Made by a program: the position numbers and the translations under genes. From Candidatus Sulfopaludibacter sp. SbA3 (GTDB taxonomy: Bacteria > Acidobacteriota > Terriglobia > Bryobacterales > Bryobacteraceae), in contig CAMDCN010000002.1 in assembly GCA_945890485.1 (NCBI GenBank), positions 372,001-436,000 of the forward strand: DNA of 64,000 bases. The letters are read 5' to 3'. The notes under the pieces were generated by a model. It made no database searches, was not told the origin of the DNA, and was given only the letters and a program-made list of their open reading frames with translations. Shown here piece after piece: positions 19,314-27,875 of the stretch. The stretch's first letter is position 1. Every line of letters starts with the position of its first letter.

Positions 19314-21926
19314 CTACTTCCAGTCGTTGAAGTGCTGTATAGCGTTAAAAAGTAGCGCGAACTCCCCGTGGTTCTGCCACCGGTAGCACGGGTTCGTCGC
19401 GAACAGCAGCACCCGTCCCTGGCCCGATGGCACACTCACCACAGCGGCCTTCTGCCGCAACTCCGCGCCTCCCCGGATAAACCCGCTCAGCACCGAAGCG
19501 TCCGTCCCCGCATACCGCATCAGCACCTGTTTCGGCCGGTCCTGCTCCCTCACTTCGAAAAGTGGGCCGTTCGCATACCGCACCGCCATCTTCTGCTTGT
19601 CGTACCCGTAAAAGATCGGATGCGACGGTTGCGCGATCTCTGCCTCCAGAATCGGACCCGGCCCGTAGAACTGGCCACTCGTCCGCCCCGCCTCCACCTG
19701 TCCCGCCAACCCATACTCCACCGGAAAATGGGAAGCGTTCCCCAAGGTAATCAACAACCCACCCTCATTCACAAAACGCTGTAACTCCAGCGCCCCCTCG
19801 AGACCCATCCCCCCGGTGATATCCTTCGACTCGCCATACCCATTGTTGTAGGCCAATGGCCGCCCCTTCGACTCCAAATCGAACACCAGTCCCTTAGCCG
19901 TCCGCCCCTGGTTCGGAATCAGGATCACGTCGTAGTCCCGCCGTAACGAACCCAACCGAACCCGGTCTTTGAAGATCAGGTCATAGGCCATCTCGATCTT
20001 GTCGAAAGCATGCCGAACCCAACCCACCTCCTGCGTATTCCCCCAGGTGCTGTACATCGCTAAGCGAGGTAGATCCACGGGATGCGTGGTCCCACCAGGC
20101 CTGTCTCCGAATAGCGTCGCCCGCAGCCCCAATTCCTCTACCAAAGCCCGCGCCCGCGGCGTCGCCTCAAGTAACAACGAACCCGCTGGCACCGCTCCCT
20201 GCGAAAGCTCGAACGCCTCCACCTTCACATCCCGCCCCAGCCGGTACCGCAGCGTCACCAATCCATGTGCTCCGTTGTGATGCACGGCCATCCATCCACC
20301 CTGCCCGCTCACCTCCCCACGTGGATCGAACCGGTCGACCCGTGTCGTCGGCAGATTCAAAATCGCCTTATCGTTGCTCTCCTTCACCTCGATATGCGCC
20401 AGCAAACCCATCGTCCAGCCCGTATCATCGTAGGTCCGCAACGTCGGGTCCGGATAGACCTGCTTCTCTAGCAACGACTTCACTAAGCGCCCGTAAGGCT
20501 GGTCCCGCTTAATAACGAACGAACCATCCGCCCCGCGCCCAATCTCAATCCCCTGCATTCGCAGCGTGTTCACCACCCACGCCACGCGCGTCATGTCCCG
20601 CTGCTTGTCCGGAATGATGTACGCATAGGGAGGCTCGTTCCGCCCGGCCTCGATCGAATGCAGGCTTTTCTTATAGAAGTTCTCCACGATCGTCCGGCCA
20701 TTCCCGGCCGCCAACTCAAGCGCCGTCAACACTCCGGTCTGTCCGTAGTTGATGTTGTTCCGGAACGACCATTCCACCTCCTTATAGGCGGGCAATGGCC
20801 GGTACCACTGCCGCCGCGCCGCACCAAACCGGTCCGACGGCTCCCCCGTATCCACCTTCCGCTTCATCGTATTCGCCCCGCCGTTCCCATACACCTCATA
20901 CATCCGCAGCATCCCGTTGTGGTTCGACGACATGAATCCCAAATACCCCGCCGACCACATATCCACGAACGCATGCGTCCACACTCCCGGCATGCCAAAC
21001 CCGATCATCTTCGTCATCTCGTAGTTGGCAAACCAAGGCAGCTCGGCATACAGAATCGGATCCAGGTTCGGGTTATGCGGAGGCTGCCCGCTGAAGGTAT
21101 AGAGAAAAGGAACCGACTCATGCAGGTCATGAATAATCGGTGGATGCCATTCCAGATACGCCTTTAGCCAGTTCTGCATCGTCACCTGCGAATAATGCAT
21201 GTCCCGGTTGTTGTCGTGATAGATGTACTTGCCCCAGTACGGCGGCCCCGGCAGCCGGTCGTCCTCCGTCTCTTCGCTGACTTTGTACTCGTTATACCAG
21301 GCGACATACCGGTCCCGGCCGTCCGGTTCCAAAACCGGAGTCAGGAAAACGATCAGATTTTTCCGTATCGATTCATACAGCGGGCCATCTTCCGCCACAA
21401 TCCGGTAGCCGAGCTCCATCAACATATCCGGTGGCCCGGTCTCGGACGAATGCAGCCCCGCCGTCACATGATAGATTGGCTTCGCTGAATTCAACAGAAT
21501 TGGCAATTCGCCCGGTCCAATCGTCCGCGGGTCGGCCAATTTCGCCAGATGCGCCTTGTAGGTATCCAACTGCCGGATGGTCGCCTCATCCCCAATCGCC
21601 ACCGTCCAGCACTCCCTCCCCTCGTCCGTCTTGCCCGTAAACAGGATCTTCACCCGTGGCGAAGCCTTCTCCAGGGCCTGGAAGTATGCCAGCATCTGCC
21701 CTGACGTCGCCAGCTTCTTTGGCATCCCGACGTGATAGCCCAAAATATCCTTCGGCGAAGGCACCCCTTTCCCTGTGGGAAGATGGTCCACAAGCGGGCT
21801 CAGGAACTCCGGCTTCGTCGTCCACTCCTTCACCCGAAGCGCGAAATCCGTATCGAAGGCCGGTTGACCAGCCAAATTTCCAGCTAAACTCCCAATCAGA
21901 AGCAGCATTCCAAGCAGCAGGCGCAT
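19314..21926 (-). CDS. Exported M14-family zinc carboxypeptidase
   Basis: An 870-residue exported metallopeptidase. The ATG at 21926 gives a signal peptide (MRLLLGMLLLIGSLAGNLAG); the ORF is open to 21968 but that part is not signal-like. The zinc site of M14 carboxypeptidases is seen as HVTAGLHSSETGPP (H-x-x-E) around residue 155, with TPVLEPDGRDRY and NNRDMHYSQ downstream, and DLHESVPF supplying a further histidine. The remainder (about 450 residues) is a C-terminal extension containing a glutamine-amidotransferase-like part (VILIPNQG, LLITLGNASHF). Large M14 proteins of this layout are common in Acidobacteria and probably degrade peptides outside the cell. It is transcribed towards dnaA. 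Confidence 0.82.
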   Translation of the reverse strand: MRLLLGMLLLIGSLAGNLAGQPAFDTDFALRVKEWTTKPEFLSPLVDHLPTGKGVPSPKDILGYHVGMPKKLATSGQMLAYFQALEKASPRVKILFTGKTDEGRECWTVAIGDEATIRQLDTYKAHLAKLADPRTIGPGELPILLNSAKPIYHVTAGLHSSETGPPDMLMELGYRIVAEDGPLYESIRKNLIVFLTPVLEPDGRDRYVAWYNEYKVSEETEDDRLPGPPYWGKYIYHDNNRDMHYSQVTMQNWLKAYLEWHPPIIHDLHESVPFLYTFSGQPPHNPNLDPILYAELPWFANYEMTKMIGFGMPGVWTHAFVDMWSAGYLGFMSSNHNGMLRMYEVYGNGGANTMKRKVDTGEPSDRFGAARRQWYRPLPAYKEVEWSFRNNINYGQTGVLTALELAAGNGRTIVENFYKKSLHSIEAGRNEPPYAYIIPDKQRDMTRVAWVVNTLRMQGIEIGRGADGSFVIKRDQPYGRLVKSLLEKQVYPDPTLRTYDDTGWTMGLLAHIEVKESNDKAILNLPTTRVDRFDPRGEVSGQGGWMAVHHNGAHGLVTLRYRLGRDVKVEAFELSQGAVPAGSLLLEATPRARALVEELGLRATLFGDRPGGTTHPVDLPRLAMYSTWGNTQEVGWVRHAFDKIEMAYDLIFKDRVRLGSLRRDYDVILIPNQGRTAKGLVFDLESKGRPLAYNNGYGESKDITGGMGLEGALELQRFVNEGGLLITLGNASHFPVEYGLAGQVEAGRTSGQFYGPGPILEAEIAQPSHPIFYGYDKQKMAVRYANGPLFEVREQDRPKQVLMRYAGTDASVLSGFIRGGAELRQKAAVVSVPSGQGRVLLFATNPCYRWQNHGEFALLFNAIQHFNDWK

Positions 21927-21993
21927 ATGCGAAGTAGAGTAGCAGTGTTGACACGACAAGCCCCTCATGAGAAACTGTTCTTTGTCGCGCTGA

Positions 21994-22069
<76 letters not shown>

Positions 22070-22090
22070 TACATTTCACGGCGGATCGCC

Positions 22091-23434
22091 ATGAAATTGA
22101 TTTTTGGGCTGCTTCTAGCCTCTATCGCAAGCGCACAGACCTGGGAAGTCCTTTTCGACGGCGTTTCCACCAAAGGTTGGCTGGAGGTGACCGGTGCGCC
22201 CTTCCCCACGTCCTGGAAAATCGAGGACGGATGCCTGAAAACCGTTCCTAATCCGCAGAATATGCAGGACTTAAGGACAGTGGCTTCGTTCCGTAATTTC
22301 GAGTTTCGCTTCGAATGGAGACTCGCCCCCGGGGGCAACTCCGGCGTCAAGTACCGCATCGAAAAGACCGACCGCTGGCAGCGCCCCGGCGAATCCGGCT
22401 ATCAGGCGCGCGCCCGCGGCCCGGAATACCAGCTCCTCGACGATCCCAAGGCCCCCGCCAACCAGCAATCCGGATCTCTCTACACCGTCCACGCCCCCCA
22501 GCTCAAAAAGCTCCCCGCCCCGGACGTATTCCACGAATCCAGCATCATCGTTCTCACCGATCGCGTCGAGCACTGGCTCGATGGCGAACGAGTCCTCTCC
22601 TATCCCCTCTCAGCCCCGCCGAAAGAGTCGTTCCTCTCGCTCCAGAATCACAACTCCGTCGTCTGGTTCCGCAATCTCCGCGTCCGCCGCCTCGACGCCG
22701 AAGCCAAGGCCATCGCCTATCTCCAAGTCGAAGTCCCCCGCTGGCGCAAGGAGAACGGCTGCTACTCCTGCCACAACAATGGCGACGGCGGCCGCGCCCT
22801 CACTCTGGCTGCCCAGCGCGGCTGGGCCGAAGCCCCCGAACCCGTCACCAATTGGGAAAACGACCGATCCAACCCCGCCTTCAGCGACAAAAAGCTCGCT
22901 CGCATCCATTTCGCTGACGGCGCCGCCCTCGCCGCCGACCAGCTACCCGACGGATCCTGGAAAATCGACGGCGAAGAGTCGCTCGGCTCCCCCGTTACCT
23001 ACGGCCGGCCCCTCGCGACCTATTTGACCCTCCAAAAAATTCGCGCCGGCGGCCTCTTTGAGGCCGCCAAGGAGGCGGACGCCTGGCTCCGAAGCCTAAA
23101 ACCAATCAGCGTGGTAGACGCTGCCGCCAAATCGATGACGACCGGCCAGCCCGAGCCGATTCTCCTCGCCGCCCAGAATGCCGACGGAGGCTGGGGTCCC
23201 TATCCAGGCCGCCCCTCGGAGGCCTTCGACACGGCGGTAGCCCTCCTTGCGCTGCACCGCCACAACCCTGCCGCCGTCGCCCGCGGCCGAGCCTATCTCG
23301 CCAAAACCCAACAGCCTACCGGCGGCTGGCCCGAAACCACCCGTCCCCCCGGCTCTCTCAGCTACGCGCAGCACATCTCGACGACCGCCTGGGCCACCAT
23401 CGCCCTGCTAACGACGCTCGATTCGGAACGGTAG
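22091..23434 (+). CDS. Secreted DUF1080 (3-keto-disaccharide hydrolase-like) protein fused to an alpha-toroid domain
   Basis: A 447-residue exported protein with two parts. After a signal peptide (MKLIFGLLLASIASA), residues 18-215 form a DUF1080 concanavalin-like domain: WEVLFDGVSTKGW, ENFEFRFEWRL-type strands, PGGNSGVKYRIE and a WFRNLRVRRL end. DUF1080 proteins include 3-ketodisaccharide hydrolases. Residues 220-447 contain CYSCHNNGDGG, a haem-binding-like CxxCH, followed by repeats such as NADGGWGPYPGR and QQPTGGWPET, the QxxxGGW pattern of squalene-cyclase/prenyltransferase-type toroids. The ATG at 22091 is chosen because the longer frame starts in the tRNA. The last 27 bases overlap the convergent gene. 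The function of the fusion is unknown. Confidence 0.72.
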   Translation: MKLIFGLLLASIASAQTWEVLFDGVSTKGWLEVTGAPFPTSWKIEDGCLKTVPNPQNMQDLRTVASFRNFEFRFEWRLAPGGNSGVKYRIEKTDRWQRPGESGYQARARGPEYQLLDDPKAPANQQSGSLYTVHAPQLKKLPAPDVFHESSIIVLTDRVEHWLDGERVLSYPLSAPPKESFLSLQNHNSVVWFRNLRVRRLDAEAKAIAYLQVEVPRWRKENGCYSCHNNGDGGRALTLAAQRGWAEAPEPVTNWENDRSNPAFSDKKLARIHFADGAALAADQLPDGSWKIDGEESLGSPVTYGRPLATYLTLQKIRAGGLFEAAKEADAWLRSLKPISVVDAAAKSMTTGQPEPILLAAQNADGGWGPYPGRPSEAFDTAVALLALHRHNPAAVARGRAYLAKTQQPTGGWPETTRPPGSLSYAQHISTTAWATIALLTTLDSER

Positions 23435-24415
23435 AGCCACCGTCTCACCGGTGATCTTGGTCGTCACTGGATTGAACACATCGACATCAAACGGCCGCCC
23501 CACGCGGTTCCCCGCCAAATCTTCGAGCGTCACGTCGATAGTCAGCCGATGATCTCCCGCCGTCCACGCCACCGCCGGCACGAACTCCCACCGCGTCTCC
23601 CCACTCCGCAACCTGGATTGCCCCGCCACATCCGCCGTAATCAGCCGCAGCGCCAATGCCGAATCGAGAGGTCGTCCGAACTCAACCGACAAAGGATCCC
23701 GCGTCCCGGCCATCGGGGTGACCACCTGCCAAGCCGACGGCTCAATCGGCCGCCGCTCCGCTTCTGTCACCGTAAACGTCTTCCGGTACCCCTTCCGCAA
23801 AGGGGCCCCCGCCGCATCCCGCCAAGCCGAATCCACCACCAACGTATACGTCTGGCCCACCACCAGCGCCGGACCCACTTCGTTCAACGGCAAAACCCCG
23901 CGTTTGATCCGCCCCGGATCAAACAAGATCGTAAATCGCCGGTTCCCCGGGTCCCAAAGCTCCTGGTCAATCTCCAGAAACGGTAATTCCACGGGTGTCC
24001 CGTCCGCCTTCAACAACTGTAGCCGCGTCCATCCCTCGCCCCGCTGCATCGGCCCCGAAAACACGACATAAAACTTCAGCAAATTCTCCGGCAACCGGTC
24101 GGTCGTCGGATAAACCGCCTCCACCAGCGTCGACGGCACCGCCGCCGCCCGCAGGGCGGGGAACCGCGTCACTACCCCCCGAAAAATCGCGCGGACTTCG
24201 TCCGCCAATAAAAACCGCGGCCTAAAAACAAGGCGCCCGTTCTCGGCGCTAAAAGCGCCAAGAACGGGCGGTACGTCGCCTTCGCCGACGTACACCTGGA
24301 ACGTCTCTCCAGGCGCCGCATTCTCTACCCAAAAGACCTTGCCATCCCCGCTGCGCAACACCGCCTGAGCATTCAGCACCAGCGTCAATGCGAGCAACAG
24401 CAGCAGAGTCCGCAT
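23408..24415 (-). CDS. Secreted Ig-like (SbsA-type) domain protein
   Basis: A 335-residue exported protein with a signal peptide (MRTLLLLLALTLVLNA) and no catalytic motif that I recognise. The chain is beta-rich. Two segments, around residues 95-210 (YPTTDRLPENLLKFYVVFSGPMQ and TYTLVVDSAWRDAAG) and 220-325 (DPLSVEFGRPLDS, LEDLAGNRVGRPFDVDV), look like bacterial SbsA/Big5-type Ig-like domains. The start is ATG at 24415, one base after the stop of the upstream propeller gene, so the two are co-transcribed. It overlaps the DUF1080 gene at its 3' end by 27 bp. A cluster of four inverted repeats lies within its coding region at 24145-24293. Confidence 0.6.
   Translation of the reverse strand: MRTLLLLLALTLVLNAQAVLRSGDGKVFWVENAAPGETFQVYVGEGDVPPVLGAFSAENGRLVFRPRFLLADEVRAIFRGVVTRFPALRAAAVPSTLVEAVYPTTDRLPENLLKFYVVFSGPMQRGEGWTRLQLLKADGTPVELPFLEIDQELWDPGNRRFTILFDPGRIKRGVLPLNEVGPALVVGQTYTLVVDSAWRDAAGAPLRKGYRKTFTVTEAERRPIEPSAWQVVTPMAGTRDPLSVEFGRPLDSALALRLITADVAGQSRLRSGETRWEFVPAVAWTAGDHRLTIDVTLEDLAGNRVGRPFDVDVFNPVTTKITGETVALPFRIERR
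24145..24293. repeat. Cluster of four inverted repeats inside a coding sequence
   Basis: Four hairpin-forming palindromes lie in 149 bp of the Ig-like protein gene: CCGCCC-GCA-GGGCGG at 24145-24159, GCGGAC-TTC-GTCCGC at 24191-24205, a 15-bp stem with a TAAAA loop and one mismatch at 24235-24269, and an 8-bp stem (GTACGTCG / CGACGTAC) at 24271-24293. The frame stays open through all of them. They could be REP-like elements accommodated in a coding region, or only regulatory or chance structure. Confidence 0.6.
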
Positions 24416-24416
24416 A

Positions 24417-25454
24417 CTACGGCAGGTTGATCGTCCGCACGTTCAGAGAGCCGGCCTCGTCGGTCAGCGTCAAGCCATGCGTCGCATCGTACTTATCGAG
24501 TTGCTGCACGCCCTTCAGGCTCTCGACCGTTTCATAGGGTACGCCCTGCTTCTCGGTCTGCGCGGTAATCGGCGCGTAGCCGTCCAGGCCCTCACCCGTC
24601 AGCTTCATCACACCCCGGCTGCTATTCGCCATCAGGATATAGGCGTGGCCGTCTTTTTCGTACGCGATCATGTCCAGCGGCCGATTCCGATTGCCGAGTT
24701 CAGCAATCGTCGTGCCCTTCACTTTCGCGCCCGGCTTCAGATCGCTCACCGGAATCCGCACCAACGGCGTGCAAGTATACGCCGCCAGAATATAGCCCTT
24801 GTCCTTGATCGTATAAGGAACAAACGTCCGCACCGGCGCATTGGTCTCAAACCGGCCGTGTGCACCATGGAAAATCTCGATCCCCGCACCCTTCGTCGCC
24901 GCCTGGAACGGATACGGAATCGACCGCAGGCTCGATGCGAAATCCTCGTTCGAAAGCCCCGCTACGACCACCTGTCCGTCCACGAACCCAAGATCCGTAA
25001 TCGCTTCCATTCTCTGTCGTCCGCCCTCGGCCGGCACATCGGTCAGGCTAACGGACGACTGTTTCGCCGCCGCCAGTCCGAATTCGGTAATGTTCCCCGC
25101 CGTATCCGCCCGCAGAATCACCGGCACCGCCTCCGGCCCCCGACCGCGCGCCACCGAGAAGTAGATCTGCTTAGAAATCGGGTTCACCGCCATATCAGCA
25201 ATCAGAATCTGATCCGCCGTCGTCCCGAGCAGCGCGGCAATCTTGGTGTTTACGCCCTTGATCTCAACCGTCCCACCCTTGCTCGGCTTCGTGTCGCCCG
25301 TTTCAAAAGCAAAAATCCGACCGGCGGCGGAGTCACCGGCAAAAAGTGTTCCATTGGGCCCGAACGTCAGCGGGCCAGCCGATTTGAGTTCCACGGCGGG
25401 GGCAGCAAGAGCCAACGCAGCGGTGAAGCAGAGAGAAGAGAAAACTTTCACCAT
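24417..25454 (-). CDS. Secreted beta-propeller protein
   Basis: A 345-residue exported protein with a signal peptide (MVKVFSSLCFTAALALA). The chain shows repeated propeller-like units: GPLTFGPNGTLFAGD, QILIADMAVNPISKQIYFSVARG, AITDLGFVDGQVVVAGLSNEDF and GYILAAYTCTPLVRIPVSDL. These resemble SMP-30/NHL/YVTN-type propellers, but I see no residue set that assigns an enzyme activity. It lies nine bases downstream of the GT4 gene that ends the glycan operon, and one base before the Ig-like gene. It could belong to the same transcript, although its content does not suggest glycan synthesis. Confidence 0.62.
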   Translation of the reverse strand: MVKVFSSLCFTAALALAAPAVELKSAGPLTFGPNGTLFAGDSAAGRIFAFETGDTKPSKGGTVEIKGVNTKIAALLGTTADQILIADMAVNPISKQIYFSVARGRGPEAVPVILRADTAGNITEFGLAAAKQSSVSLTDVPAEGGRQRMEAITDLGFVDGQVVVAGLSNEDFASSLRSIPYPFQAATKGAGIEIFHGAHGRFETNAPVRTFVPYTIKDKGYILAAYTCTPLVRIPVSDLKPGAKVKGTTIAELGNRNRPLDMIAYEKDGHAYILMANSSRGVMKLTGEGLDGYAPITAQTEKQGVPYETVESLKGVQQLDKYDATHGLTLTDEAGSLNVRTINLP

Positions 25455-25463
25455 GCGGGGATG

Positions 25464-26747
25464 CTAACACAGCTTGCTACAAAACAAATCCCCTACGGTC
25501 GTCGCCGCCGTGTCCACAATCGGCATATCGCTCGACACTTTCATCCGTCGCAATTCGGCCGCAATCCGGTCTGACAGTGCAAACAACGGTTGCGCATTCC
25601 GCACATCCCAAGCAAAACGCACCAAATCCCGTGCATAATTGTCGGCCCGGAACGTCGCTGCCGCATACGCCAACGCGCGCGCCCCCATCGCTTCCCGCTC
25701 CGCCGGATCCGTCAGTCTTGCGAACGCTGCCGCCAGCCCCGCCGCCTCGTTCGCCGGGTCCACCTTCACGACGCAATCCGCCGGCAGTTCCTTATAGAAC
25801 CCAATATCGTTCACCACCACCGGCTTGCCGTACAGCATCTCTTCGATCACTGACGCCGACGCGCCCTCGATCGCCGGTTGCCGCAAATTCAAGCAAATAT
25901 CGGCCGCCGCCAGGCACGTATGCAACAACTCGTCCGACACCCGGCCGAGAAACTGCACTCTGCCCCCCAGGTCCCGTTCGGCCACAATCCGATCCAGCCG
26001 CTTCTGATACACCGGATCCGATGGCCCCGCCACCACGTAATGCATCTCCGGCCCCATCGCCTCGAGCACGGCGTCCACCCGCTTATTCGGATTCACATGG
26101 CCAATCGTAACCAGCAGCAACTGGTCCGCCGGCACGTTCAAACTCGCTCGCCCCGCGGGCTTGTGATGCGCAGGCATCTCGTAGGGCAAATTGATCTTCC
26201 GCACCGGACCAGCGAACGCCACCCGCACCGCATCCAGCAGATACTCCGAATGCGCCACCACGCCCAGAGCGCCCTCCGTGCAGCGCTCGACCAACGGAAA
26301 GTTTACAACTTCGTCGCTCTCCCAAACTCGCTCGCCCCGCAAGCTCCGCTCGGCTGCCGCCCGGCCCCTCACCCCATACCAGTGCTCCATCTCTGCGATG
26401 TACGCCGCCGGATCCTGCCGCGTCTCCAGGTACAAGGCGGCAAAGAAATGGTGCATCACGAAGTCATGCAGAATGATGACTCCCGGATGCTGCCGCGAAA
26501 CGTTGAATATCTCCCCGTGAAACGGCAAATGGTTGCCGAAGTTGTAAACCACCAGGTCGAAGCTCGCCAGTCGTCCCAAGTCCGCACTCGGCGCAAACAC
26601 CGTCTTCACGCAGACCGGATGAACAGGCCCCTTTTCAAAATGCCAAAGTTCGACCTCGGCCACCTTCGCCAGCTCCCGCACAATGTAGGTGCTCGCGCGC
26701 CCGATGGCGCTACGTTCCGACAGTGGCGTGAACCAGGCGATCTTCAT
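25464..26747 (-). CDS. GT4-type glycosyltransferase
   Basis: A 427-residue cytoplasmic GT-B glycosyltransferase. The N-terminal domain begins KIAWFTPLSERSAIGRAS and the C-terminal domain has the family 4 features LLVTIGHVNPNKRVDAVLEAM, GRVQFLGRVSDELLHTCL and EGASASVIEEMLYGKPVVV, containing the E-x7-E-type sugar-nucleotide motif. The product likely transfers a sugar onto a lipid-linked or protein-linked glycan. It starts as ATGA across the stop of the DegT aminotransferase gene and is the last glycan gene of the operon. The tail beyond residue 370 contains a helical extension of unknown role. Confidence 0.85.
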   Translation of the reverse strand: MKIAWFTPLSERSAIGRASTYIVRELAKVAEVELWHFEKGPVHPVCVKTVFAPSADLGRLASFDLVVYNFGNHLPFHGEIFNVSRQHPGVIILHDFVMHHFFAALYLETRQDPAAYIAEMEHWYGVRGRAAAERSLRGERVWESDEVVNFPLVERCTEGALGVVAHSEYLLDAVRVAFAGPVRKINLPYEMPAHHKPAGRASLNVPADQLLLVTIGHVNPNKRVDAVLEAMGPEMHYVVAGPSDPVYQKRLDRIVAERDLGGRVQFLGRVSDELLHTCLAAADICLNLRQPAIEGASASVIEEMLYGKPVVVNDIGFYKELPADCVVKVDPANEAAGLAAAFARLTDPAEREAMGARALAYAAATFRADNYARDLVRFAWDVRNAQPLFALSDRIAAELRRMKVSSDMPIVDTAATTVGDLFCSKLC

Positions 26748-27871
26748 ATATTGCAGAGCCGGAGCAGGTGCCCGGCAATGTAAGCCACGTCTTCCTCGTT
26801 CAACCGGATATGCGTCGGCAAGCTCAGCCCTCGCGCGCTCAACCGCTCGGCCACCGGATACTTGGCACCATCTTCAAAGAACGGCTCCATCACATGCATC
26901 GGGTAGAACACCGGCCGCGTCTCAATCCCCGCCTCGGCCAAACCCGCCATGATCTCATCCCGGCTCGACCCAATCGCCGGACCCAGCACCAACGTAAACA
27001 GCCAATAGGCGTGCCGCGCCCAAGGCTCTTCCACCGGCAGCGCAATCGCCTCCGCCAACGGCGACAGATAGTGCGCATACCAACTCGCCACCGTCCGGTG
27101 ATGCGCCGTATACCGGTCAATCTGCTCCAACTGCGCCAACCCCAGCGCAGCCTGTATATTCGTCATCCGGTAGTTGTAGCCGATCACCGGAAACCAGTAG
27201 CGCTTGTCCGGCTGCATCCCCTGTCCGCGAAAGATGCGAATGCGCGCTGCGCGTTCGGGGTCGCGCAGGGTCACCATGCCGCCTTCGCCCGTCGTGATGA
27301 TCTTATTGCCGAAGAAGCTGAACGTCCCGGCGTCGGCGAGGCCCCCGACCTTTCGGCCCCGGTAGAGCGCCCCGTGCGCCTCCGCCGCGTCCTCAATCAC
27401 CCATAAATTATGCCGCCGCGCCACCGCGAGAATCGCGTCCATATCCGCCGGATGGCCATACAGATGAACCGCCAGGATTCCCCGCGTCTTCGGCGTAATG
27501 CACGCCTCCAGCAACGCTGGATCCAGATTCATCGTCCGTGGCTCGGAATCGATGAACACCGGCTTCGCCCCGCAATACGCCACCGCATTCGCCGTCGCCA
27601 CAAACGTCAGGGTCGGGACAATCACTTCATCGTCCGGCTGCAAATCCATTCCCAGCAAAGCCAAATGCAGCGCGCTGGTGCCATTGTTCGCGGCGACGGC
27701 ATGCTCCACTTCGCAATATTCCGCAAAGCCCGCTTCAAACAATGGAATAAACCGCCCAATCGAAGAGACCCACGTAGTGTCCAGACACTCCTGTACATAC
27801 TTGGCTTCGTTGCCCTGAAATTGAGGCGCCGAAACGGCAATCTTACGAGGGGCGGGTGCGGCAGCTGGCAT
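26744..27871 (-). CDS. DegT/DnrJ/EryC1/StrS-family aminotransferase
   Basis: A PLP-dependent sugar aminotransferase of the DegT family, 375 residues from the ATG at 27871 (a TTG just upstream is in frame). It carries EAKYVQECLDTTWVSSIG near the N-terminus, NGTSALHLALLGM, DEVIVPTLTFVATANAV and GTFSFFGNKIITTGEGGM with the PLP lysine, all in family order. It should install a 4- or 3-amino group on a keto-deoxy sugar nucleotide, for example giving UDP-4-amino-trideoxy sugars or GDP-perosamine. The NeuD/PglD-like gene in the same operon could acylate that amine. The dehydratase that would supply the keto sugar is not in this window. Confidence 0.9.
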   Translation of the reverse strand: MPAAAPAPRKIAVSAPQFQGNEAKYVQECLDTTWVSSIGRFIPLFEAGFAEYCEVEHAVAANNGTSALHLALLGMDLQPDDEVIVPTLTFVATANAVAYCGAKPVFIDSEPRTMNLDPALLEACITPKTRGILAVHLYGHPADMDAILAVARRHNLWVIEDAAEAHGALYRGRKVGGLADAGTFSFFGNKIITTGEGGMVTLRDPERAARIRIFRGQGMQPDKRYWFPVIGYNYRMTNIQAALGLAQLEQIDRYTAHHRTVASWYAHYLSPLAEAIALPVEEPWARHAYWLFTLVLGPAIGSSRDEIMAGLAEAGIETRPVFYPMHVMEPFFEDGAKYPVAERLSARGLSLPTHIRLNEEDVAYIAGHLLRLCNI

Positions 27872-27875
27872 CAAT

